A stretch of DNA of 64,000 nt from Agroathelia rolfsii (Eukaryota; Basidiomycota; Agaricomycetes; Amylocorticiales; Amylocorticiaceae): NCBI GenBank assembly GCA_018343915.1, contig JABRWF010000002.1:1922001-1986000 (forward strand). Reading direction: 5' to 3'. A program made the translations under genes and the position numbers. How positions within the stretch are numbered: position 1 is the first letter of the stretch; each line of letters opens with the position of its first letter. This document shows positions 48,900 through 58,600 of the stretch, piece after piece. The notes under the pieces were generated by a model that saw only the letters and a program-made list of their open reading frames with translations, had not been told where the DNA came from and made no database searches.

Positions 48900-49248
48900 T
48901 GTTACGGATCGCGGACCGGATAGACGCAACGCTCGATGGCAACGCTCGATGCAAGGTCACATGCCAAAAGGGTTGGCACGCACCAACAGGGGATATAGCG
49001 TGAGGAGAGAGTAGGAGTTGCTCTTCATATAGACCGTCCATTTTCGTCACACACACTCTCTCTCGTTTTGCGCGGTTGCGCCGCCACTCGTTATTATTCC
49101 TATCACTACCTTACACCTTTATTTTCAGTTTTATTGCTGCTCGTTTTACTCGCTCCTATACCATTTGCGCTTCCGAGTGCCTCGTTCTCTCCGCGCGTTC
49201 CCTGACTGCGACTCGGGTGGGCTCGACCCCCGCTGACCAGCCTTGACA
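48900..49248 (+). repeat. Solo LTR, family F (349 bp), GC-rich
   Basis: TGTTACGGATCGCGG...CAGCCTTGACA. The flanks TCAGT (48895-48899) and TTAGT (49249-49253) differ by one C-to-T. Rich in CpG, so young or protected. It is the only repeat between the UstYa genes and the secreted-protein gene. No second copy in the window. Confidence 0.75.
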
Positions 49249-49896
49249 TTAGTCATTATTTTCCTTCTGATCATCATTTCGGCTGGATGTACAAAGCATT
49301 AGCTCCTAAGTATTGATAAACTTGTTAAAGTCCATAAGGATTCATCATGTGATTCACGCCACTTCAATAACCATCATGCTACCGATATTATCTCGCGGGT
49401 AAGCTGAAAACCCGGTTTTCCGACTCTGCGATGATTTACCACCTTGTGCCGCGTGATTTCTGATAGTACTAACTCTGCTTCCATTTTTCAGATTTGTATT
49501 TTATATTAACTCATGATAACATCATTACGTACTAGTTCATGCCCCTATAGATTCAAATGGATGAAAGTCAGAGCTTAGACATTGAATCTGTCACCAGTGG
49601 TGGCATTGGTGGTGTTATCAACTATTCTTTGATCACAGAACCCGGACAAGATTGAGAGCGACCGAAATAATGTCCGCAATATAGAACCTTTCAGGCGTTT
49701 CTCGCTGTATTGAATAAGTCCTCCAGCGCATATAAATACGTTTGTTGTTTTCCTATCAAGACTACCCAAGCTCCTAGTGCTACACTTGTAGTCAAGTATA
49801 GTTGACCATCAATCCACAGGATTCCTCGCTAGTATAGTAGTGTTGCCATCCATCACCGTGGTCACCTCTACATATCGTATCAATTTCTCCGTAATC
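49249..49896. other. 5' flank of the secreted-protein gene
   Basis: No gene supported. From 49438 on the sequence is part of the inverted repeat shared with 61175-63442. Confidence 0.5.
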
Positions 49897-50246
49897 ATGT
49901 CTCTTTCCTGGATCCGCCTGGCAGCATTGCTCCTTTTCGCCCACACAGTCATGTCCTTGCCATATAATGGAATGGACATACGGGCCTCTGACAAGGTCGC
50001 AACTGGAGGTGATGTCCGATTTTCAATTATCGGTACGAAAAATTAGGTCGACTAAGCACTTTTAACTGGATAGACGTTCATTTGAAACGCAAAGATACCA
50101 GTATTCAAATCGATGGTCAATGCGGAGGAATAGAAATGTCATATGCTGATACTGATGATGCTGGTGAGTTCTAGTAATTACTAACATTCATTCAGACCCT
50201 AATACAACTCTCTTTTCATCTGAAAGTCCCGACGTGTGGGATTTAG
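49897..50246 (+). CDS. Small secreted protein, copy 1
   Basis: Proposed exons 49897-50032, 50074-50163 and 50227-50246 (246 nt, 81 aa), introns 41 and 63 nt. The ATG at 49897 was chosen over an upstream one because it starts a clear signal peptide (MSLSWIRLAALLLFAHTVMS, residues 1-20). The mature part is about 61 aa with two cysteines (in QCGG and PTCG) and one basic KRK site at about residues 49-51. No known domain. The first intron is shorter than the others here, so the exact model is uncertain; a 32-nt second intron would give a longer tail. An almost identical copy is at 62983-62634. It may be an effector-like peptide or a peptide precursor; neither is shown. Confidence 0.6.
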
Positions 50247-50527
50247 ACAAATGTCCGTTTTTCTGCATTTCACATATACTGCTTATGTTTAGCCAAGAAA
50301 CTTTGTATGAGTGAAATTTCAATTGAATATATATACTACTTCGGTATAAGATGAAAGCTATTTGACACACCCAGGCCTCACTCACACAAATTCTTTAGCC
50401 TATTAGGGGGCTAAAACATCAGGAAAAAATATTATTAGCATGTACCTTTATATAGCCAATATAGCCGCTGTAGCGTGGTAGCCAGGTACACCCACTTTGG
50501 TTTTTCACACAAAAAGTTGTTGCTTTC

Positions 50528-51076
50528 TGTTGAAAGTTGCATTTATTGTGCATCAACTCAACTTTATATAAATACAATGAAAGCTTAAATAAATACTATA
50601 CATACTTACCTACTTACACAAATTTATTTGGAATTTATCAAATTTTATTTACAGAGTTATTTAAATATTCACTATATAGCATATATTCAAAGATTTAATC
50701 AAATAAGTGAATATATGCATGCATTTGATTTATTATTTCGATAGATCTAATCTTTCTAGGATAAAATGATCTGGATCTGCACAGCAAATCAATTTATTGA
50801 TATTCTAACACATGTATAAATGACTAATTATACTTACATTGATATAAAGGTAATGCACAGTTATTCTGCAGCATGCTTTACTATTTATAAATATATAAAA
50901 TACTATAAAATCAAATTTCTCAGTAGTATAACTTATATATATAGCTACAAAATAACAAGTTGATTTCACCTCATTAAATTGTGAGTGATTAGAAGCAAGA
51001 CTCTAACAAGCTTACTAAGCTTACTAACAACTCAATTAGAACTTACTCAAGTTCTATATTGCAAATACAAGCCTAA
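50528..51076 (+). repeat. Element G, partial copy 3 (in left arm)
   Basis: Starts TGTTGAAAGTTGC and is AT-rich with GAATATATGCATGCAT near 50705. Ends at the family A LTR after CCTAA (51072-51076). Counterpart of 61804-62352, where the same element continues beyond the LTR. The 50247-50527 stretch before it is 3' flank of the secreted-protein gene with nothing recognisable. Confidence 0.6.
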
Positions 51077-53112
51077 TATCAAGATCACACCTGTTTCTTA
51101 TCACTAAAACTCACCCAGAGCCTACATTAACCCCTATAAGGTATAGGGTAGCCTGTAATGGCTTTTTTACAACTCCCAAGGCCTGGAATGCAAGGATGTA
51201 TATACCTTGTGCATGGTTTCCACTATTACTCAAAATGGAGCTTTACTGTTACTAAGCTTTACTCTAAGTCTGCTAGACTTTCAAGTGAGGTCTACAATTT
51301 AGATACCAAATGTCTTATATATGTAGATATACATGCAGGGTATCTTAGCCTTGATAAATGCAGGGCAAGCCTTTGTTTACTTAAGTGCACTGAGCACAAT
51401 GTTTTTTGTATTGTTGCAGATGTAAATAGTCACTATGAAGGCTGGACCTATCTTATGCATGTATATAGAGGTTGCACTAAGCAATCCTCTACTATAAGCA
51501 GCACAGAGCACACTTATAACCTCCTAGCACAGAGTAGAGAGGATTTTGGGATGGGGGAGAAAAGGAGATAGGGACTCTAAAGATAAAGTTATATTACGTT
51601 AGTTAACTATTTAATATAAAGCACTATTGTGGTTATCTAAAGACAAAGAGAACAAATCTGGGGTCTTTAGATAGAGGACTACAGGGTTATATACTATTTC
51701 TACCTAGTCTGTGCACTGGTACATAGTCTGTGCATAGGGGTGCTAAGTATGGTGTAATGTTGCATCATAATGAGTCTATTATAATATTATGGTCTAGACT
51801 TATGTTCTAGACTTGTACATATATAATAAGTTATATAGCTAGCTGTCATATGATGGCTAGTTATATGGTGACTAGTTACATGACTTGCTTAGTCATCAGG
51901 GTACTTATATAATGTTCGATTATGTAATACACAAATTATATATTAAAGAATAGAGAAAAATCAGAAAAAAATCAGAAAAATAATAAGAAATTTTAAATAA
52001 ATTTATAGTACAATGAGTGTTGTCAAGAGCACACCTGACTCTTGCCACTAAAACTCAACCAGTGCCTATGTAAACCTCTCTAAAGTGCAAGGTAGCCTGT
52101 AATGGCTGTTTTACAACTCCCAAGGCCTGGGATACGCAGGTGTACACACCTTGTGCCCTATCTTAACTCTTACTTACTTTAGAGTGTTCTAGTCACCAAG
52201 CTTTACTCTAAGTTCACTGAACTTTCAAGTGAGGTCTACTGTTACAACACCAAAGGTCTTGTGTATGTTAATAGGGGTGTAGGGTATCTTAATGGCAATA
52301 AGTGCAGGGTAGAGCCTTTACTTGCTTGAGTGCACTGAGCACTATGTTTTGTTGTGTTATTACAGACGCAAATGGTCGCCACAAAGGCTGGACCTATCTT
52401 ATGCACGTACACAGAGACTTGCACTGAGTGTGTCTCTTCTGTAAGCAGCACCAAGCATGCTCACAACCTCCTAGTACTGAGTAGAGAGGATTTTAGTGGG
52501 GGGAGAGAAAGAAGGAGATAGGGACTCTGAAGATGAAGTTTTTATTGTGTTAGCTAACTATTTTAGATACAAAGCACTACTGTGCTTACCTGAAGATGAA
52601 GAGAACAAATCTGGGGTCTTCAGGTAAAACACTACAGGGTTATATACTATTTCTACCTAGTCTGTGCACTAGTACATGGTCTGTGCACAGAGGTGCTAAG
52701 TATAATACAATATTGCACCATAGTAAGTCTATGATAGTGTCATGTTCTAGATCCATGCTCTAGACCTGCTTACATAATAAGTTACATGACTAGTGGTCAT
52801 ATGATGGCTAGTCACATGATGACTGATCACATGACTTTGCTTAGTCATCAGGGTACTTATGTAATATTTGCTTATGTAATATTCATATTATACACCAGAA
52901 AATAGAGAAAAATCGGAGAAAAATCAGAAAAATAATGAGAAATCTTAAATAAATTCATAGTACAGTTGTTACGAGTCGATCGTTGTATTATAAATTACTT
53001 AGAATTTTTCATTATTTTTCCGATTTTTCTCTGATTTTTCTCTATTTTTTGGTGTATAATATGTATATTACATAAGCAGACATTACATAAGTACTTTGAT
53101 GACTAAGTAAGT

Positions 53113-53172
53113 CATGTGATCAGTCATCAGGTGACTGGCCATCATGTGACCACTAGTCATGTGACACATTAT
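53113..53172 (+). promoter_or_regulatory. U3 array of four 15-bp repeats
   Basis: Four tandem units begin at 53113, 53128, 53143 and 53158, each starting CANGTGA (CATGTGA in three, CAGGTGA in one). The array recurs at the same place in other family A LTRs, though decayed (for example near 14255-14310). CATGTG/CAGGTG words are E-box-like, so binding of a bHLH-type factor is possible. The array lies 94-150 bp before the TATA box, where an upstream activating element is expected. Confidence 0.6.
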
Positions 53173-53265
53173 GTAAGCAATGACTCACTATGGTGCAATA
53201 TCGCATCATACTTAGCACCACTGTGCACAGACCATATACCCCATGCACAGACCAGGTAGAATTAG

Positions 53266-53272
53266 TATATAA
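53266..53272 (+). promoter_or_regulatory. TATA box of gypsy-A2
   Basis: TATATAA, 35 nt before the start of the self-primer 11-mer at 53301. All LTR families here with a self-primer show a TATA-like box at about this distance, which supports 53301 as the transcription start. Confidence 0.75.
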
Positions 53273-53300
53273 CCCTGTAGTGCCCCTGCCTGAAGACCCC

Positions 53301-53311
53301 AGATTCGTTCT
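53301..53311 (+). other. Self-primer 11-mer, predicted mRNA 5' end
   Basis: AGATTCGTTCT is the exact complement of the PBS AGAACGAATCT. In Tf1 the first 11 nt of the mRNA fold back on the PBS and are cut to make the primer. The length (11) and place relative to TATA agree. Confidence 0.8.
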
Positions 53312-53323
53312 CTTCGTCTTCAG

Positions 53324-53383
53324 GTAAGCACAGATAGTGCTTTGTATTAAGTAGTCACTAACATAATAAAACTTCGTCTTCAG
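53324..53383 (+). other. Intron-like segment in R/U5, bounded by a 12-nt direct repeat
   Basis: 60 nt with donor GTAAGC, a CACTAAC branch-like site at 53356-53362 and TTCAG acceptor. The 12 nt before the donor and the last 12 nt of the segment are both CTTCGTCTTCAG. Families B, C and D have the same layout with the word CTTTGCCTTCAG. The 3' LTR has the same segment at 59536-59595. Whether it is spliced is not known. Confidence 0.6.
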
Positions 53384-53886
53384 AGTCCCTATCTCTCTCC
53401 CCTTCCCTATAAAAATCCTCTCTGCTTCGTGCTAGGAGGTTGTGAGCGTGCTCAGTGCTGCTTACAGTAGAGGTGTGCTCCGTGCTACCTCCGTGTGCAT
53501 ACATAAGACAGGTCCAGCCCTCTGGGTGACCATTTGTACTTGCAATAACACAAACAATCATAGTGCTTAGTGCACCCAAGCAAGCAAAGACTCTGCTCTG
53601 AGCTTGTCACAGTTAAGATACCCTGCACCCCTATTAACATACACAAGACCCCGGGTGTTACAACAGTAGACCTTGCTTGAAAGTCTTGCAGACTTAGAGT
53701 AAAGCTTGGTGACTAGCGTACTCCAGAGTGAGTGAAAGTTAAGACAGGGCACAAGGAGTGTACACCTGCGCTTCCCAGGCCTTGGGAGAAGTAAAACAGC
53801 CATTACAGGCTACCTCGCACTTTATAGAGGTTTTCGTAGGCTCTGGTTGAGTTTTAGTGGCAAGAGACTGGTGTGCTCTTGACATT

Positions 53887-53897
53887 AGAACGAATCT
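53887..53897 (+). other. gypsy-A2 primer binding site (self-priming)
   Basis: AGAACGAATCT, two bases after the LTR end. No tRNA 3' complement seen. Confidence 0.82.
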
Positions 53898-54278
53898 CTC
53901 CATTTTTCTGAACTAGTTGCTTCGTGCGCTAGGGGTGGTGTAGTGAGCCACATTATTTTGAGCACAAAGAACATTACCGTAAAAATTTAGTAGACTACCA
54001 CGGTCATTTTAACCTACACAAAGTAGTAGTCTTCACTTTCGCACATTTCCTGTTTTGGGAGTATTCTTGGCCAGCTTGCAAGTGGTATTAGTATCCACGG
54101 TTGCATTGGTTTTTTCGAGCTATTAAAGGGAACATCACCCGAGTGGATAGACGAAAAAGACTCCGGTCGCTACAAGTAGCCCAAAACAAGTAAAATACCT
54201 TAGTAGAATTAGGCCTAGCTCAAAGGGCAAAAACCTTTTTATCTTTGTACAAATCACCTTGGGAGTCTCCAGTAATCA
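53898..54278 (+). other. gypsy-A2 leader, ATG-free
   Basis: Non-coding leader between PBS and gag. No ATG on the sense strand anywhere from 53246 to 54491. Probably holds packaging signals, which I cannot locate. The same leader in gypsy-A1 (20358-21344) carries LTR-E1. Confidence 0.7.
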
Positions 54279-55613
54279 CTGTCGAGCTTGCCCACCATTT
54301 CTCACCAAACACCCTCGTACGAACCTACCCCTGCACCATCCTCAGAGGAAGAGACTTCTTCAGGAGAACACGAACCCACTGAAGAAGAAGAAAACTCCTC
54401 AGACGAAGAAAATCCCACTTTCCTCCCATCCTTCCCTTTTGCTGAAGCATCCACCCTTCCTACTCCTTTCACCCCACGAGCACGTTCACCAATGGCTGAA
54501 CAACCAGCAACACCACCCACAAATGCTCAGCTTTTGCAACAGTTGGTGGCAACTCAAACTACCATGATGCAATGGATGATGCAACAAGGAGAAAGAGGGA
54601 AACCAAAGGAAATTGGTCATGCACCACCTACATTTGATGGCCAGTGGATTAATTTCCACCCCTTTAAACAAAAATTTACGGCCTATTTGGAACTTAATCC
54701 CAGGGTGTACGTTACGGACGAGGAAAAGGTTAAGTACCTACTTGGCCTAATGACAGAAGGAGCAACCTCGTGGTCTAGTCTTTGGTATGGCGAACTAGAA
54801 AAAGCCAGCCAAAACAACAGAACAGAGGGACCCGTCTTGTTTAGCCAAGTGTGGGAAAGCTTTAGCCAATTATTTGGGGCATTTGACGAAAAGGTAGCTG
54901 CTAGGGATCAGTTAAGGCACCTTAGACAAGGAACAACATCCACAAGAAACTTTGGGATGGCGTTCCTTCTCTTAGGAAAAAGATCTGGGTTATCAGATGA
55001 TGACCTAAGAGAAAAGTACCTGGAAAGAATGAACGCCAAACTACAACGTATCATTACAGGCTGGGATAGGGATACCTCAACCCTAAACAAGTTAATGCAA
55101 GCAGCACATGATGCTGAAACTAACTTGATGCAGGAAGAGATGTTCTCTAACAGGAGGTATTGGTACAACAATAACCCCCAGCTGGACCTCCAACGAAATG
55201 ATCCAGATGCCATGGACATCTCCGCTACTATCTTGGGAGGGAAACCCAAGGACTCAAAAAACCCGTTCTTGAGCGCAGGTTCTGCTCAGCAGACCTCCCC
55301 GTTGAAAGTGGCAGCAACGCAAAATAACCAGACCACATCTACCAACAACCCTTTCAGACGAAAAGATATAGTTTGCTATAACTGCCAAAAGAAGGGGCAT
55401 ATTGCTAGGGACTGTAGAAGTCCAAAGAACAATCAGGGAAACCCGAATAACCCCTTCCAGAAGGTGGCAGCCACATCATCACCACCACAACCTCTACCAG
55501 CCCCAGCAACCTCAGGACAAGATGGGTCTACTTTAACCCAAGCTGACATATGGACCATGCTCCAAGAACAGGGACAAATGATTGCAGCAATGAAGGACAA
55601 GATGGGTTTTTAG
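54279..55613 (+). CDS. gypsy-A2 Gag
   Basis: The frame is open from a TAA at 54273-54275 to the TAG at 55611-55613. The first ATG in it is at 54492 (MAEQPATPP), giving a 373-aa Gag. The 70 codons before it are also coding-like (Glu/Ser/Pro-rich, conserved in gypsy-A1) and could be read from a non-AUG start such as the CTG at 54279-54281 or the TTG at 54288. Core Gag motifs: PKEIGHAPPTFDGQW and GAFDEKVAARDQL. A complete CCHC knuckle (CYNCQKKGHIARDC) lies near 55375-55416. Gag makes the particle shell and binds element RNA. Pol follows in the -1 frame through GGGTTTT at 55604-55610, just before the stop. Confidence 0.93.
   Translation: MSSLPTISHQTPSYEPTPAPSSEEETSSGEHEPTEEEENSSDEENPTFLPSFPFAEASTLPTPFTPRARSPMAEQPATPPTNAQLLQQLVATQTTMMQWMMQQGERGKPKEIGHAPPTFDGQWINFHPFKQKFTAYLELNPRVYVTDEEKVKYLLGLMTEGATSWSSLWYGELEKASQNNRTEGPVLFSQVWESFSQLFGAFDEKVAARDQLRHLRQGTTSTRNFGMAFLLLGKRSGLSDDDLREKYLERMNAKLQRIITGWDRDTSTLNKLMQAAHDAETNLMQEEMFSNRRYWYNNNPQLDLQRNDPDAMDISATILGGKPKDSKNPFLSAGSAQQTSPLKVAATQNNQTTSTNNPFRRKDIVCYNCQKKGHIARDCRSPKNNQGNPNNPFQKVAATSSPPQPLPAPATSGQDGSTLTQADIWTMLQEQGQMIAAMKDKMGF
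55604..55610 (+). promoter_or_regulatory. Probable -1 ribosomal frameshift site gag/pol
   Basis: GGGTTTT is a heptamer of the X-XXY-YYZ type in the gag frame, directly before TAG. A -1 slip leads straight into pol (GGG TTT TTA GAA). It is conserved in gypsy-A1 (22639-22645). I did not identify a downstream stimulatory fold. Confidence 0.7.
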
Positions 55614-58600
55614 AACGGTCAGAGTATGAGGCCAATGCTTCTGACCAGTATGTACAAAACAAAATTTCTTCTTTTTCTATTTCTTCTTCTTTTTCAATTT
55701 CATTTTCTTCTGTACAAGGTGTAAATGGACAACACCTAAAGATTCCACTTATGTTCCATGGACGCTCTACAACGATTTCTGTATCAGCTATGATTGATTC
55801 TGGCGCTTCTTCCACTTTTATCAATAAAAAATTCATAGACAAAAATAAAATAAAAACTTTAAAACTACAAAAACAAGTTCCTCTGTACAATATAGATAAT
55901 TCACCAAACACAATGGGATTCATTTCAGAATACGCAATACTTTTAACCCAGATTGGAATGGAACGACGACGTTTAGTATTTCTAGTAGTAGATATTGGTA
56001 CAGAAGATGTAATCTTAGGTATTGATTGGCTACGATTAGAAAACCCTATTATCAACTGGAAAAAGGGACATGTCACTTTAATGGATGATTTGTTGAAAGA
56101 CGAGGAATACAAAAAAATTAATAAAATCATAAAAGATGAGGACTCACCTCCACGATTGGCTGCAACCCTGGGTTTGCCACCCCTATACCAAAAACATGCC
56201 AAGGTCTTCTCAGAAATAGACTCCCAACGTTTTCCCACTAGTAAAACATACGATCATAAAATTGAACTAGTAGAAGGAGCAGAAATGAGAAGAGCCAAGG
56301 TGTACCCATTATCAATACCAGAGCTAAAAGAGTTGGATGCATACCTAGATGAGAATTTGGCCAAGGGTTATATAAGAAAATCTCAAAGCCCCTATGCCTC
56401 TCCATTTTTCTTTATTCCGAAGAAAAATGGAAAACTTAGACCTATAGTGGATTATCGTAAACTAAATAATATCACTATAAAAAATTCTTATCCACTCCCA
56501 CTCATTTCCTCTATTGTTGATGGCCTTTCTAGGGCAAAGATATTTACCAAATTAGACTTACGATGGGGGTATAATAATGTATTGATAAAGAATGGACATC
56601 AAGAGCGAGCAGCATTCATAACTCCTCGTGGACTATTCGAACCCCTCGTAATGACATTTGGCTTATGTAATGCCCCAGCCACTTTCCAAGCTATGATGGA
56701 TGAAATATTTGCAGAACTAATCGCACAAGGATTAGTGTATGTATATATTGATGACATCATCATTGCCACTGCCGACCTGGAAGAACATCGATGCCTAGTA
56801 CATGAAGTACTTAAAAGATTAGCAGAAAATGACCTCTTTGCTAACCTAGACAAGTGCTTATTTGAAGTACCAGAGGTGGAATTTCTAGGAGTAGTTATTA
56901 GCTACAACCATGTACAAATGACCAATGATAAAGTACAAGCTATCCTTGATTGGCCAACCCCTACAACGGTCAAGGACGTGCAGAAATTTAGAGGTCTAGC
57001 AAATTACTACCGGCGATTTATCAAAGGCTTTAGCGACATAACTAAACCCCTGGATAAACTAACAGGCAAGGGAACTTGGAAATGGGAAAAGGAGGAACAA
57101 GACTCATTCGACAAACTCAAAAAGGCTTTCACCATGGCACCTGTGTTAGCCATTTACGATCACCAAAGAGAAAGTCGAATTGAGACGGATGCCTCTGGGT
57201 ATGCCACGGGAGGAGTATTCTCCCAGTTACAAGACAATGGTGAATGGCACCCTATTGCATTTCACTCTAAATCCATGGATGATGCACAAAGAAATTATGA
57301 CATCTGGGATAAAGAGATGCTTGCAATCATTAGAGCATTGGAAGAATGGCGCCATTATATCATAGGGTTGCCTAAACCGGTGGAAATTTGGTCAGATCAC
57401 AAGAATTTGGAGTATTGGGCAACAAGTCAACACCTTAGTAGACGACAAGCACGATGGTATCGAATCCTACAAGAATATCATTTTGTGTTATGTTACAAAA
57501 AAGGATCTACTAATGGACGAGCCGATGCTTTATCTCGACGACCTGACTTTTACACCGAGGATTCACAGGATAACCAAGATGTAACTGTACTCCAACCTAC
57601 CCATTTCAGAATAATGGCTGCAAAAAGAGGTCATATTTTGGTAGAAGGGGAAAAAGAGATATTGGCAGAGATTAGACAGGAGAGCACCGAGTTGCTGGAA
57701 TCCCTCTACCAAATTGTCAAAATTGGTCCTCGACGAATTACCCTAGGATTACAGGATTGGGAAACGGAAGACGGTCTAGTACTATATAGAGAAAAAGTAT
57801 TTGTGCCCCCAAATAAAGAAATCAAAGAAAAAATTATGGCCAAATACCATGACTCAGCATTAGCAGGCCACCCCGGACGCACAAAGACTTTGGAACTTAT
57901 TAGTAGGAACTACTATTGGATCAACATGACTAAAGAAATAAACCAATATGTAGATTCTTGCTTATTGTGCCAAGCCAATAAACCAAGTCGACAAGCGTTA
58001 CCTGGGCTCCTACACCCACTCCCAGTACCTGGAAAACCGTGGGAACATGTAACCTCAGATCTTATCGTAAAACTACCCAAGTCACATGGATTTGACTCAA
58101 TTCTGGTAGTAGTAGACAGGCTCACAAAACTGGCACATTTTATACCAACCAATGAAAATATCTCTGCCAAAGATGTAGCTGATCTCTACGTTAAGAACGT
58201 ATTTAAATTACATGGTACACCGTCAACATGGACCTCGGATCGTGGACCCCAGTTTGCAAGTCAAGTAATGAAAGATATACACGCAAGTCTACATATCAAA
58301 ACAGCATTGTCTACAGCATATCACCCACAAAGTGATGGACAAACTGAGCGTGTAAACCAGGAAGTAGAACAATACCTCCGAATCTTTTGTAACCACCGAC
58401 AAACCAACTGGGTAGACTGGCTGCCTTATGCGGAATTCATGCATAACAATAGGAAGAATGAAAGCACACGCTCAAGTGCCTTTGAACTTACGTATGGTTA
58501 TGTTCCAAATTGGGAAGCTAAAGATATCCAAGATTCTACCCCAGGGGCCTTTAACTGGATTGAAAATGCAAAAGAAGCACGAAAGGAAGCACAAGCAGCA

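Larger units (their letters stand above)
49438..51705 (+). repeat. Left arm of 2.27-kb inverted repeat
   Basis: Each position x matches 112880 - x on the other strand without any gap, from 49438/63442 to about 51705/61175. The few differences noticed are all transitions. Contains the secreted-protein gene, one part of element G and half of a family A LTR. The inner boundary falls within that LTR. The outer boundary may be artificial because copia-3 interrupts the right arm there. Confidence 0.93.
52967..53884 (+). repeat. gypsy-A2 5' LTR
   Basis: 918 bp, TGTTACGAG...CTCTTGACA. U3 is 52967-53300 by the TATA/self-primer positions, R begins at 53301. Carries an inverted repeat at its end: CAAGAG (53861-53866) and CTCTTG (53876-53881). 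Confidence 0.97.

Noticed and set aside
51158..51571. 137-codon frame in LTR-A, identical at 61309-61722
   Set aside because: Lies in U5 of a non-coding LTR and its identity is due to the inverted repeat; other LTR-A copies have shorter, broken versions.
53358..53803. Two antisense frames in the gypsy-A2 LTR, repeated in the 3' LTR
   Set aside because: Same sequence because the LTRs are identical; antisense to R-U5 and without conserved protein features.
55528..56238. 236-codon antisense frame over gypsy-A2 gag/pol
   Set aside because: Shadow of the codon bias of pol; no start context or known domain.
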